Of a DNA stretch of 14,840 bases, positions 1 through 7,387 are shown piece by piece. The translations under genes were made by a program, and so were the position numbers. Location: assembly GCA_020216745.1 (NCBI GenBank), contig JAIWNQ010000257.1:1-14840 (forward strand), given 5' to 3'. The notes beneath the pieces are model-generated. The model saw only the letters and a list, made by a program, of their open reading frames with translations, made no database searches and was not told the DNA's origin. The stretch's first letter is position 1. Each line of letters starts with the position of its first letter. Source of the DNA: Candidatus Hydrogenedens sp. Its GTDB lineage: Bacteria; Hydrogenedentota; Hydrogenedentia; Hydrogenedentales; Hydrogenedentaceae.

Positions 1-2386
1 TAAACTGAGGATTATCAGCAGTGCCAATATTAATCGATGTTGACCGATAAATTCTACCTCTTGTTGTTTGATAAGCATTGTTATATAGAATTAAAGCCCG
101 TTCCAATCCTGAACGATTCGAATATGCAAAAACATTCTCATCAACCCAACCTTCAGGTGTAATAAAATCATAAAACGCAAAATGTCGTGCCCCGCTAAAA
201 ATGTATCGTTTCTTCATTAATGGAAAAATTTCACGTTCATGTCTCTTTATCAATTGCTCATCAGGGATTTCATTCCAATAATCACGCGGATATTCCATTC
301 CATATTTCTCGGCAAACCCTTCAATTTGACCATGCCCGAACATCGGCAAGCCGGGGAGAGTTACCATCATCATTGTAACGCCAAAATATTTATCCTCTTT
401 GCCGAACTGAGCCACTGCAGTTTCTTCATCTGGATTATTCATAAAGTTAACAAAACGTTGAAGCACTGCAGGACTGAATTCCAAAACATTTTTAATGGTT
501 TGCCGATACTTTGCATTATCCTCCATCTTAAGCATGTTCATGAAAGCACTATTATAGACCCTGTGCATACCTAAGGTCCGCACGAAATACCCTTCCAATA
601 ACCAGAATGCTTCCGCCAAGAGAAGCGTGTCTGGAGCATCTGAAGCAATCGCGTCGACCACTTCACGCCAGAATTCTTTTGGAAAATGTTTGTCAAATTC
701 TTCACGAGTCATTCCAAACTCGGCACGTGACGGAATGGCTCCTCCTTCACCCGGTGCTGGAAACCATAATCTTTGATAATGTCTTTTGGTTAAAGTCATC
801 GCCGCATCAAATCTAATAATCGGGAACAGTCGAGCCACATGAAGAATATTTTGCTTTACAGCTTCGCGGACTTCTGGTAATAGAAAATTTAACTGTGCGG
901 TATCATTCCATGGCATGTGAGTCCCATCATTTCCATGATAAATATAGCGAATCTCGTTCGTCTTGTAGTTATGCCATTTAAACACCACTCCCGCATCAGA
1001 ACGGTCCCAGTAACCATCCTCTATTTGAATTCCAATATCTGGGTGCAGAGACAAATTTGGTCCAGTAAAGCGATACGATGGAAATGGAGGATATGGCAAT
1101 TGTATAAACCAATCTGGATGTTCAATAATCCACCGCGAATAGAGACCAAAATGATTAGGAACCATATCACTTGCTAAACGGATGCCTCTCTGAAATGCAC
1201 GCTCTTGCAGTCGTCTTAATGCCTGTTCCCCTCCGAGGTCCTCTGCAATTTCATAATCATACAATGAATATGCCGACGCTAATGCTTCTGGATTTCCTGT
1301 CATCCTTTTTATCTTCTTTGACGCCTCCGAACGTTCCCATACACCAATAAGCCATAGCCCAGAAAATCCCCATTCCGCTAATTGGTCTAATTCTTCATCT
1401 GGAATATCATCTAAATGTTTAATAGTCCGTTGATACTTCCTCGATAGTTGAGACAACCAAACATAAGTTGACTTCGCAATCAAAACGAGATTTGGCATCC
1501 AGTCGCGATCCGGCGAAAATGCCTCATACTCCTCATAACCTAAACGTTTCAACAAATTAAAATCAAGGACATCTGAAGGTCCTTTCCCAAAACCTCGCCA
1601 CTGCCTTTCCTCCTGAATAATACCCCAAATAATATCTATATCTATCAATAGTGAAGCAGGTAAGAAAAAACTCCAATTCTTGCGGATATAATTCAGTTGT
1701 TCTTCTAAAGAATGCGGACACGCACGAATCGGTTCCCATAGTGTATCCCATAAATTTCGTCTTGTTTCTGGAAGAGGAGGCCATGTGGTTAAAATAGTTT
1801 CCGCTTTGTCAATCAATTTTGGATAGTAAGGTTCCTGTTCCTTTAATAAATCATCAGAAAATAAAACGTTATACTTTTTGCCTGCAGGATTTTGATTTGT
1901 TATCCATCCCAATAGAACTTCTTGTAAAAGATGCTCCAAAGCGGAATCGCCACGAGGTTCTCTTGAAAAAAATACATCATGTTGACATTTCTTTCGAAAA
2001 TAATCTTCTGGCGGAAATTCATTTAGCCACTTTGTTAATACATCAAATATTTTTTCAGAATATTCTTCCTGTATAAGGTCACCCAATTCTAAGAATGGTG
2101 CCGATTTAACTCTCATTCCATAATAATGAATGATGTAGCGAAACACCTCTGTTATAATTTCCAGAGCTCGCAATTCACCTTGCGACCAATATGAAAAATC
2201 TACACGGTGAGAATTTAACTGATTTACCTTCTCTACCAGAGAGCGAATCCATAAAGACTTACGCTCTTTTTCTGAAAGAGTTTGTTCCATCTCCTTAAAT
2301 ATCTGTTGTGGGTCCCAATCCTCCCATGCTCTTCTATTCCATAAAAAACTTACTGGATACCAATCCTGAGATTTCAAAAACTCCAT
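1..2386 (-). CDS. GH13 alpha-amylase-family glycoside hydrolase or transglycosidase, partial (C-terminus beyond window)
   Basis: Open frame of 795 codons with no internal stop, leaving the window at base 1. An in-frame TAA lies seven codons upstream of the ATG at 2386-2384, and no other usual start lies between; AAAGGG sits about 12 bases upstream. The four GH13 motifs are visible: region I DMVPNH (D407, N411, H412), region II RFDAAMT (R525, nucleophile D527), region III LLAEAFW (acid/base E592) and region IV FMNNPDEE (D653). The first ~300 residues precede the recognisable barrel and I do not recognise them. GH13 enzymes cleave or transfer alpha-glucosyl units in starch, glycogen or maltodextrins. 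The block around GNDGTHMPWNDTAQL and GEGGAIPSRAEFG matches, from memory, a family of long bacterial alpha-amylase-like proteins. No signal peptide is seen, so a cytoplasmic role in storage-glucan metabolism is plausible. Exact specificity is unknown. Confidence 0.92.
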   Translation of the reverse strand, partial: MEFLKSQDWYPVSFLWNRRAWEDWDPQQIFKEMEQTLSEKERKSLWIRSLVEKVNQLNSHRVDFSYWSQGELRALEIITEVFRYIIHYYGMRVKSAPFLELGDLIQEEYSEKIFDVLTKWLNEFPPEDYFRKKCQHDVFFSREPRGDSALEHLLQEVLLGWITNQNPAGKKYNVLFSDDLLKEQEPYYPKLIDKAETILTTWPPLPETRRNLWDTLWEPIRACPHSLEEQLNYIRKNWSFFLPASLLIDIDIIWGIIQEERQWRGFGKGPSDVLDFNLLKRLGYEEYEAFSPDRDWMPNLVLIAKSTYVWLSQLSRKYQRTIKHLDDIPDEELDQLAEWGFSGLWLIGVWERSEASKKIKRMTGNPEALASAYSLYDYEIAEDLGGEQALRRLQERAFQRGIRLASDMVPNHFGLYSRWIIEHPDWFIQLPYPPFPSYRFTGPNLSLHPDIGIQIEDGYWDRSDAGVVFKWHNYKTNEIRYIYHGNDGTHMPWNDTAQLNFLLPEVREAVKQNILHVARLFPIIRFDAAMTLTKRHYQRLWFPAPGEGGAIPSRAEFGMTREEFDKHFPKEFWREVVDAIASDAPDTLLLAEAFWLLEGYFVRTLGMHRVYNSAFMNMLKMEDNAKYRQTIKNVLEFSPAVLQRFVNFMNNPDEETAVAQFGKEDKYFGVTMMMVTLPGLPMFGHGQIEGFAEKYGMEYPRDYWNEIPDEQLIKRHEREIFPLMKKRYIFSGARHFAFYDFITPEGWVDENVFAYSNRSGLERALILYNNAYQTTRGRIYRSTSINIGTADNPQF

Positions 2387-2504
2387 TCGTTCACGTATCC
2401 CTTTCTGTTAGTCAACATTGATATTGCTCTATTCACAACCTCATGTTCAATAAATGTACATAAGGAGAGAAGTACAATATATGCGTTCAGTAAAGTTAAT
2501 AAAT

Positions 2505-2510
2505 TATAAT
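2505..2510 (+). promoter_or_regulatory. Candidate -10 box upstream of the importer operon
   Basis: A perfect TATAAT lies 63 bases before the ATG at 2574, in the 187-bp divergent gap between the GH13 gene and the importer. The matching -35 position (about 2482-2487, TGCGTT) is a poor fit, so this rests on the -10 box alone in AT-rich DNA. It sits inside the 8-bp palindrome ATTATAAT, so it also reads as a -10 on the other strand. If used, it favours the translation start at 2574 over in-frame starts at 2454 and 2481. Confidence 0.3.
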
Positions 2511-2573
2511 ACATTTTGTAGTATGTTTTTCACGGCTGCAAAAAACATATACATAACTAAAGAAGGTTGTATT

Positions 2574-3491
2574 ATGTTTCTTCGAACAACACTTTTTATT
2601 AGAGAACAAAAGTTTTTTGATAAACTTTTCCCATATATTTTTGTCATTCTATTTTTCATCTCGATTTTTAACTTAGGGTGCAAACAAACCAGTGAAAAAT
2701 CTGGTATCGTTGTTATTGGTCCCAACATTACCGAAATCATCTTTGCCATTGGTGCAAACACACTCCTAAAAGGGATTGGCGATTTTGATGATTATCCACC
2801 CGAAACAGCAAATATACCCAAAATTGGAAGTTATCTATCGCCAAACTTAGAAAAAATCACAACGTTAAGACCTTCTATTATTATTACCTCTGGTGAAATT
2901 CCCCAATTGCGGGAATTCGCAGAACATTCAGAAATTCAATATTATACGGTTCCGATGGATACATTTCCTCAAATTTATGAAGGGATAATAAAAATTGGAG
3001 AAATAACACATCATACCCGTCAGGCAAAAGTACTATTAGAAGAAATGAAAGGAAATATCCAAAAAATACAAAACCTTACCTCTGGTTTAGAACCATTACC
3101 TACACTACTTGTTGTCGGTCGAGAACTTCGCGATTTATCTTCTGTTCAGGTAGCAGGCGGAAAATCATTTCTATCAGAGATATTAAAAATAGCGGGTGGA
3201 ATTAATGTTTTTGAAGATGCGGAACAACCTTACTTCGAAGTTTCTGCCGAACAAATTATTGCAAAAGCACCAGAAGCAATCGTTGAATTTAGATGCGGTG
3301 AAAATTTAACTCAACGACAATTAGACGCTTTATTTTTAGATTGGAAAGCATTAGAAACAGTCCCTGCTGTAAGTAAAAGCCGTATTTTCTTCATCCTCGA
3401 ATCATACGGAATGAGACCAGGACCTCGTATTTATAAAGTCGCAGAAAAAATTGCGACTTCACTTCATCCCGACGTAAAATTAGGGTTATGA
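2574..3491 (+). CDS. ABC importer substrate-binding lipoprotein, BtuF/FecB-like
   Basis: About 305 residues. It captures a ligand outside the inner membrane and hands it to the permease encoded two genes downstream. The N-terminus has basic residues, a hydrophobic stretch (about 19-33) and a lipobox-like FNLGC, so C36 is the likely lipidated residue. The mature part has the helical-backbone binding-protein pattern: GPNITEIIFAIGA, then a FDDYPPE segment, an IPKIGSYLSPNLEKI segment and, in the second lobe, VAGGKSFLSEIL. The YPPE plus (I)PK(V/I)G..(N/S)P.LE pattern is typical of BtuF-type proteins, although iron-chelate binders of the same fold share it. The start at ATG 2574 is chosen because AGAAGG lies seven bases upstream and it gives a normal signal peptide; in-frame ATGs at 2454 and 2481 would add 40 or 31 residues. 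The stop overlaps the next gene by 4 bases. Confidence 0.88.
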   Translation: MFLRTTLFIREQKFFDKLFPYIFVILFFISIFNLGCKQTSEKSGIVVIGPNITEIIFAIGANTLLKGIGDFDDYPPETANIPKIGSYLSPNLEKITTLRPSIIITSGEIPQLREFAEHSEIQYYTVPMDTFPQIYEGIIKIGEITHHTRQAKVLLEEMKGNIQKIQNLTSGLEPLPTLLVVGRELRDLSSVQVAGGKSFLSEILKIAGGINVFEDAEQPYFEVSAEQIIAKAPEAIVEFRCGENLTQRQLDALFLDWKALETVPAVSKSRIFFILESYGMRPGPRIYKVAEKIATSLHPDVKLGL

Positions 3492-4288
3492 ACCCAATTT
3501 TAATTGTAGATAATCTATCGTTCCGACACACAAACAGTGAGCCTTTGTTTGATAATTTGTCATTAACAATCTCACCAGAAACACTCACGGCTCTAATAGG
3601 ACCTAACGGCTCAGGAAAAAGTACCTTACTCCGCTTACTCGCAGGAATTATAAAGCCCGATATTGGGAAAGTATTATTACATCAAAAACCATTGAATGAA
3701 TTCCCGCTTCGAGAACGGGCAAAAATAATTGCATTTCTGCCTCAAAATATTTATCCTATTTTCCCCTTATCTGTCCTTGAAATTGTTACTATGGGGAGAT
3801 TCCCAAGAAAACCAACCCTCGCAGGATTGTCACAAAACGATTACAACGTAATTAATGAATGCATGGAATTAATGAATTTAAGTGCATTGAAAAATCGCTC
3901 CTTTTCAGAACTCTCTGGTGGTGAATGTAAAAGAACGCTCATAGCAAGTATTCTCGCACAAGAACCACAAATTCTATTATTGGATGAGCCATTATCTGGT
4001 TTAGATGCTCCACATCAGATAGAAACATTACAGCATCTCAAACATTTATCGAAAATAGGTTATGCGGTAATTATTGCAACCCATGAAATTAATACCATCA
4101 CCCGTTTTGCGGATGAATTTATTCTCCTATCATCAGACCATCACCTTGTTTCTCAGGGTAATGCAGAACAAACATTGACAAAAGAAAATTTATACCGTGC
4201 CTATGGTGCACGTTTCTGGGTAGGAAAACATCCATTTACACAAACCCTTCTTATTGAGGTTGAACCAAAGATACCCCATGAACCATAA
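3488..4288 (+). CDS. ABC importer ATP-binding protein, BtuD/FecE-like
   Basis: Protein of 266 residues, a normal length for ATPases of the vitamin B12/iron-chelate importer class. It hydrolyses ATP at the cytoplasmic face to drive uptake through the neighbouring permease. Walker A GPNGSGKST is at 38-46, the Q-loop glutamine at 86, signature LSGGE at 142-146, Walker B ILLLDEP at 162-168 with catalytic E167, the D-loop GLD just after it, and the switch histidine at H199 (ATHE). All key residues are present, so it should be active. Its ATG overlaps the upstream stop in an ATGA arrangement, and its 3' end overlaps the permease start by 11 bases, which implies translational coupling. The residues after about 230 form the short accessory tail usual in the family. 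Confidence 0.95.
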   Translation: MNPILIVDNLSFRHTNSEPLFDNLSLTISPETLTALIGPNGSGKSTLLRLLAGIIKPDIGKVLLHQKPLNEFPLRERAKIIAFLPQNIYPIFPLSVLEIVTMGRFPRKPTLAGLSQNDYNVINECMELMNLSALKNRSFSELSGGECKRTLIASILAQEPQILLLDEPLSGLDAPHQIETLQHLKHLSKIGYAVIIATHEINTITRFADEFILLSSDHHLVSQGNAEQTLTKENLYRAYGARFWVGKHPFTQTLLIEVEPKIPHEP

Positions 4289-5315
4289 ACATGTACATAT
4301 ATTATTTCTCGCTATCACCGCACTTACTATCCTTATTCCAATAAGTATATTTACAGGTTTCGAATCAATAAACCCATCTTTTGTGTGGGAGGTAATAAAA
4401 AATTCGGAGACTCAGCAACACCCATTAATCTTTCAAATATTAATTTATCACCGATTACCAAGGACACTTGTTTCTATCCTCGTGGGTATGGGGCTATCAT
4501 TAGGAGGGGTCGCTTTCCAATCGTTATTACGAAATCCTCTTGCTACACCTTATACCTTAGGAACCGCAAGTTTTGCTTCCCTCGGGGCATACCTTGCCTA
4601 TTTAGGACATGCAAGCATTACCTCACTCCTATCAATTTCGCTTAAAATAACCTTTCCCGTTTCCCATATTTTCGCTTTTTTATTTGCAGTTGGTGAAATA
4701 GTGTTAATCCTTACTCTGATTAAGATAAAACCAAAAATCTCTGCTACAGTCCTGCTTTTGTCAGGCATCACGTTAGGAATGTTAGCCAATGCATTCATCT
4801 CTATACTTCGGTATGTTGCAACCCCAGACAAATTGGTGTTTATGGAACGTTGGTGGTTCGGTTCAACACAGGTATTAGGTTACAGGGCGGTCGTTATTCT
4901 TTCAATAGTCTCCTTACCATCGTTCTTTTTCTTATGGCGTTTCAGTGAAGCGTTGGATCAATATACTTTTGACATAGAAATTGCACAATCCAGAGGAATA
5001 AACATTGTAAAATTACAAACCTACATATTTCTCATAGTTTCTATCATGACAGCGGTCATTGTAGCAGAAGTGGGTCCTATCGGCTTTGTAGGACTCATTA
5101 TTCCACATATTACTCGCTATTTCGTCGGCTCATCTCATCGACGTGTTATACCCTATAGTGCTCTTTTTGGTGGAATATTTCTTTTATTGTGCGACATTCT
5201 ATCACGAAAAATATTTTCTACAGGCGTTCCTGTCGGGATTATTACCACACTAATAGGTGTGCCAGCATTCTTGTATATTCTATTTGGGAAAGATTTCAAA
5301 GAATGGCTTACATGA
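4278..5315 (+). CDS. ABC importer permease, FecCD/BtuC family
   Basis: Protein of 345 residues, highly hydrophobic with about nine or ten membrane spans, matching FecCD-family permeases. It forms, as a dimer, the inner-membrane channel for the ligand delivered by the upstream lipoprotein. Diagnostic blocks are the SLGGVAFQSLLRNPLATPYTLG segment, fitting the family pattern GxxxQxxxRNPLAxPxxLG, and the late block VAEVGPIGFVGLIIPHITR, followed by the DILSR motif. ATG 4278 is chosen as the start. A TTG eight codons upstream (4254) is in frame, but the ATG gives a usual N-terminus. The gene overlaps the end of the ATPase gene by 11 bases and the uridine kinase start by 4 bases. The cargo cannot be read from the sequence: a corrinoid is favoured over an iron chelate only because of the binding-protein motifs. 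Confidence 0.93.
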   Translation: MNHKHVHILFLAITALTILIPISIFTGFESINPSFVWEVIKNSETQQHPLIFQILIYHRLPRTLVSILVGMGLSLGGVAFQSLLRNPLATPYTLGTASFASLGAYLAYLGHASITSLLSISLKITFPVSHIFAFLFAVGEIVLILTLIKIKPKISATVLLLSGITLGMLANAFISILRYVATPDKLVFMERWWFGSTQVLGYRAVVILSIVSLPSFFFLWRFSEALDQYTFDIEIAQSRGINIVKLQTYIFLIVSIMTAVIVAEVGPIGFVGLIIPHITRYFVGSSHRRVIPYSALFGGIFLLLCDILSRKIFSTGVPVGIITTLIGVPAFLYILFGKDFKEWLT

Positions 5316-5932
5316 ACTCCTTTATCGTTCTTATCGGTGGAGGTTCTGCCTCTGGGAAAACTACCATTGCATCCCGTTTGCAGACAGAGCTATCACCTCA
5401 TGCGGTAGTAATACCTATCGATAATTATTACAAAGATTTATCACATATACCCATGAGGGAAAGATTGAAAACCAACTTTGACCATCCAGACGCAATTGAA
5501 ATTGAACTCTTGATGTATCACCTATCTCAACTTCAGCATCACATCCCTATTGAAACTCCTGTTTATGACTTCGCCACACATACACGCTGTCATGAATCTA
5601 TAATAATCGAACCGAAGGATATAGTAATTTTAGAGGGACTCCATGCCTTGACATTTGAACAACTTCGGGATATATCAAGTCTAAAAATATTTGTAGATTT
5701 AGATGATGATTTGCGGATTATCCGAAGGATACAGCGAGATATATCAGAGCGAGGTAGGAAAATTAACCATATCATAAAGCAGTATTTAAGCACTGTTCGA
5801 CCAATGTATAAACAATTTATCGAACCATCCAAAAAGTTTGCCGATATAATTGTCCTCGGTGACCAATTGGAAATTGCTATAAAAAATATCCTCTTACATC
5901 CATATTTACAAAAATTCCACACAGGGAAATAA
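5312..5932 (+). CDS. udk: Uridine kinase (uridine/cytidine monophosphokinase)
   Basis: Protein of 206 residues, normal for bacterial Udk. It phosphorylates uridine or cytidine to the monophosphate in pyrimidine salvage, in the cytoplasm. The P-loop GGGSASGKTT is at 9-18, the nucleoside-site motif PIDNYYKD includes D37, NFDHPDAIE starts at N55, and a PVYDF...HTR block and the DLRIIRRIQRDISERGR lid motif follow. The ATG at 5312 overlaps the permease stop (ATGA), which suggests translational coupling. An ATG three codons upstream (5303), with GGGAAAG about ten bases before it, is a close alternative. A much longer in-frame extension from 5189 would lie inside the permease and is unlikely. Sitting as the last gene of an importer operon is unusual for udk and may only reflect convenience of transcription. 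It converges with the minus-strand gene ending at 5948, with no clear terminator between. Confidence 0.93.
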   Translation: MNSFIVLIGGGSASGKTTIASRLQTELSPHAVVIPIDNYYKDLSHIPMRERLKTNFDHPDAIEIELLMYHLSQLQHHIPIETPVYDFATHTRCHESIIIEPKDIVILEGLHALTFEQLRDISSLKIFVDLDDDLRIIRRIQRDISERGRKINHIIKQYLSTVRPMYKQFIEPSKKFADIIVLGDQLEIAIKNILLHPYLQKFHTGK

Positions 5933-5947
5933 AATCGCTCCTGCTCA

Positions 5948-7357
5948 CTAAACCTCGATATCCCCTAATACTAAATCTGGTGGTGGCAATTCTCGTGGTA
6001 TTTCATTTACACGCATACAAAATCCATTCCCTTTTAATGAGGTTAAGTTGAGATATCCTTCTCTACGTTCATAAAGCCCGGGATGCACAATTGCTTCCGG
6101 TTGGCTGGCTTCTGGATAAAATTGCATTCCATTACTCTCAACACCCATCAAAGTTCCTGCATACGCACCTAATTGAACATGCGGTATTTGAGCCAACATT
6201 GGATTTGTTAAGTCCTGAACCATCAACAACAAACCATGAGCCTTTGCCCAACATAAACTAAGGAGAGCCCCTGTCTGAGTTTTGCATGTTTTAAGGGCAA
6301 CCCCTGTCCAACCTAACTCTCTACCACGAAGAACCACACGCCAGTCATGGGCACTTTCATCCATAAATAATGGTTTACGTGCGGATACTGGTCGCACATC
6401 CACAGGAAATTCTTCCAGTTCATATGGAAATGGTTGTTCTACATAGAGAACCATTCCATAAATGCGTGGATGTTCTTTCATTAATCGGTCTAAAATAAAA
6501 GTTACATACTCCGTTTCTTTAACAGTGCAATTAAAATCAACACTAAGCCATACAACCCCCTCCTCTATGGCAATAGTCCCTACACGCACTATTCTATCAT
6601 AATCCCAAACCGCATCATTTCCACGAAGTTTAATTTTCAAACATTTTAATCCATCACGACGTATCCACTCCCTTAATGAATTTGGGTATGTATCGTGAGG
6701 ACGTTTTATAACCTCATTTTCTTCTAACCAGTCCATTCCACCCACTAAATGCCAAACAAGTATCCTTTCAGGTAAGGGATATTGTAAGAATTGTTCTGGA
6801 TATAGATGCTTAAATGATATATTTTTATCAACTGCAGGAATTAAAAACTCTTCGAGGTCTTTATTCATAAATTCGGAGTTATATGTGTTGTATGTCGGCA
6901 ACTGATGTAAATTTCCAAAAGCATCATGCAAGGCAAGGTCAAAAGGGGAACAACAGACAAGACCTGCTAATTTGGGAAGGGGCTCTGTCATACTACCAGA
7001 ATTAAATTGTTTTATGGCTCGGGGTAATATTTGTTCAATGAATTGATAACCAATCTCAATGGGATGTCCATTCTCATTAAAATTCTTAAAAAGATGAGCA
7101 ATTTTACGTGTAAAAGAAATGACATGCTGATAACGTTCCACATAGGGACGTTCCGATGGCCAAATCCATTGAATACTTAACGGTGTCTCACCCCAACCTA
7201 TTGCTGTGTTCCCCTTTCTATCTTCAATACGCACAGCCACACGAGCACAAGTAACCTCTGTGAGTGATTCCTTACCAAATTTTAGAGGTATTCGCGTTTG
7301 AACAGGCAGAAAAAACAATGCCACCGCTTTTATCTGGACATCTGTATTTTTAGCCAT
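5948..7357 (-). CDS. Enolase-superfamily enzyme, muconate-lactonizing/dipeptide-epimerase-like subgroup
   Basis: Protein of 469 residues. Enolase-superfamily enzymes abstract a proton alpha to a carboxylate using a divalent metal held by three acidic residues. The catalytic set appears in order: KIK (K241, K243), VDFN with metal ligand D274, YVEQP with E307, FMDES with D333, and ALKTC with K356. A lysine on each side of the site places it with the MLE type rather than the mandelate racemase His-Asp type. The N-terminal capping domain is recognisable from about 18-60 (PLKFG...GWGETPLS). It is about 100 residues longer than typical members (350-380); the extra length lies mainly between the cap and K241. 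No signal peptide is seen, so it is cytoplasmic. It starts 30 bases after the upstream lipoprotein stop and is probably co-transcribed with it. The reaction (epimerase, cycloisomerase or dehydratase) cannot be decided from sequence alone. Confidence 0.85.
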   Translation of the reverse strand: MAKNTDVQIKAVALFFLPVQTRIPLKFGKESLTEVTCARVAVRIEDRKGNTAIGWGETPLSIQWIWPSERPYVERYQHVISFTRKIAHLFKNFNENGHPIEIGYQFIEQILPRAIKQFNSGSMTEPLPKLAGLVCCSPFDLALHDAFGNLHQLPTYNTYNSEFMNKDLEEFLIPAVDKNISFKHLYPEQFLQYPLPERILVWHLVGGMDWLEENEVIKRPHDTYPNSLREWIRRDGLKCLKIKLRGNDAVWDYDRIVRVGTIAIEEGVVWLSVDFNCTVKETEYVTFILDRLMKEHPRIYGMVLYVEQPFPYELEEFPVDVRPVSARKPLFMDESAHDWRVVLRGRELGWTGVALKTCKTQTGALLSLCWAKAHGLLLMVQDLTNPMLAQIPHVQLGAYAGTLMGVESNGMQFYPEASQPEAIVHPGLYERREGYLNLTSLKGNGFCMRVNEIPRELPPPDLVLGDIEV

Positions 7358-7387
7358 ACTTTAATTTTTCACCAATCGATTAGGTTT

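Noticed and set aside
1563..1784. Minus-strand 73-codon frame inside the GH13 gene, plus several plus-strand frames over 239-2076
   Set aside because: The continuous GH13 frame with catalytic motifs covers this whole region. The others are out-of-frame shadows.
2387..2573. Cobalamin riboswitch or Fur site in front of the importer operon
   Set aside because: The 187-bp interval is too short for a full cobalamin riboswitch plus promoter, and I see no B12-box-like segment or Fur-type palindrome. The cargo therefore remains open.
5189..5311. 41-residue N-terminal extension of uridine kinase
   Set aside because: It lies entirely inside the permease gene, whereas the ATG at 5312 fits the family N-terminus just before the P-loop.
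5933..5947. Shared terminator between the convergent udk and enolase-type genes
   Set aside because: The 15-base gap has no stem or T-run.
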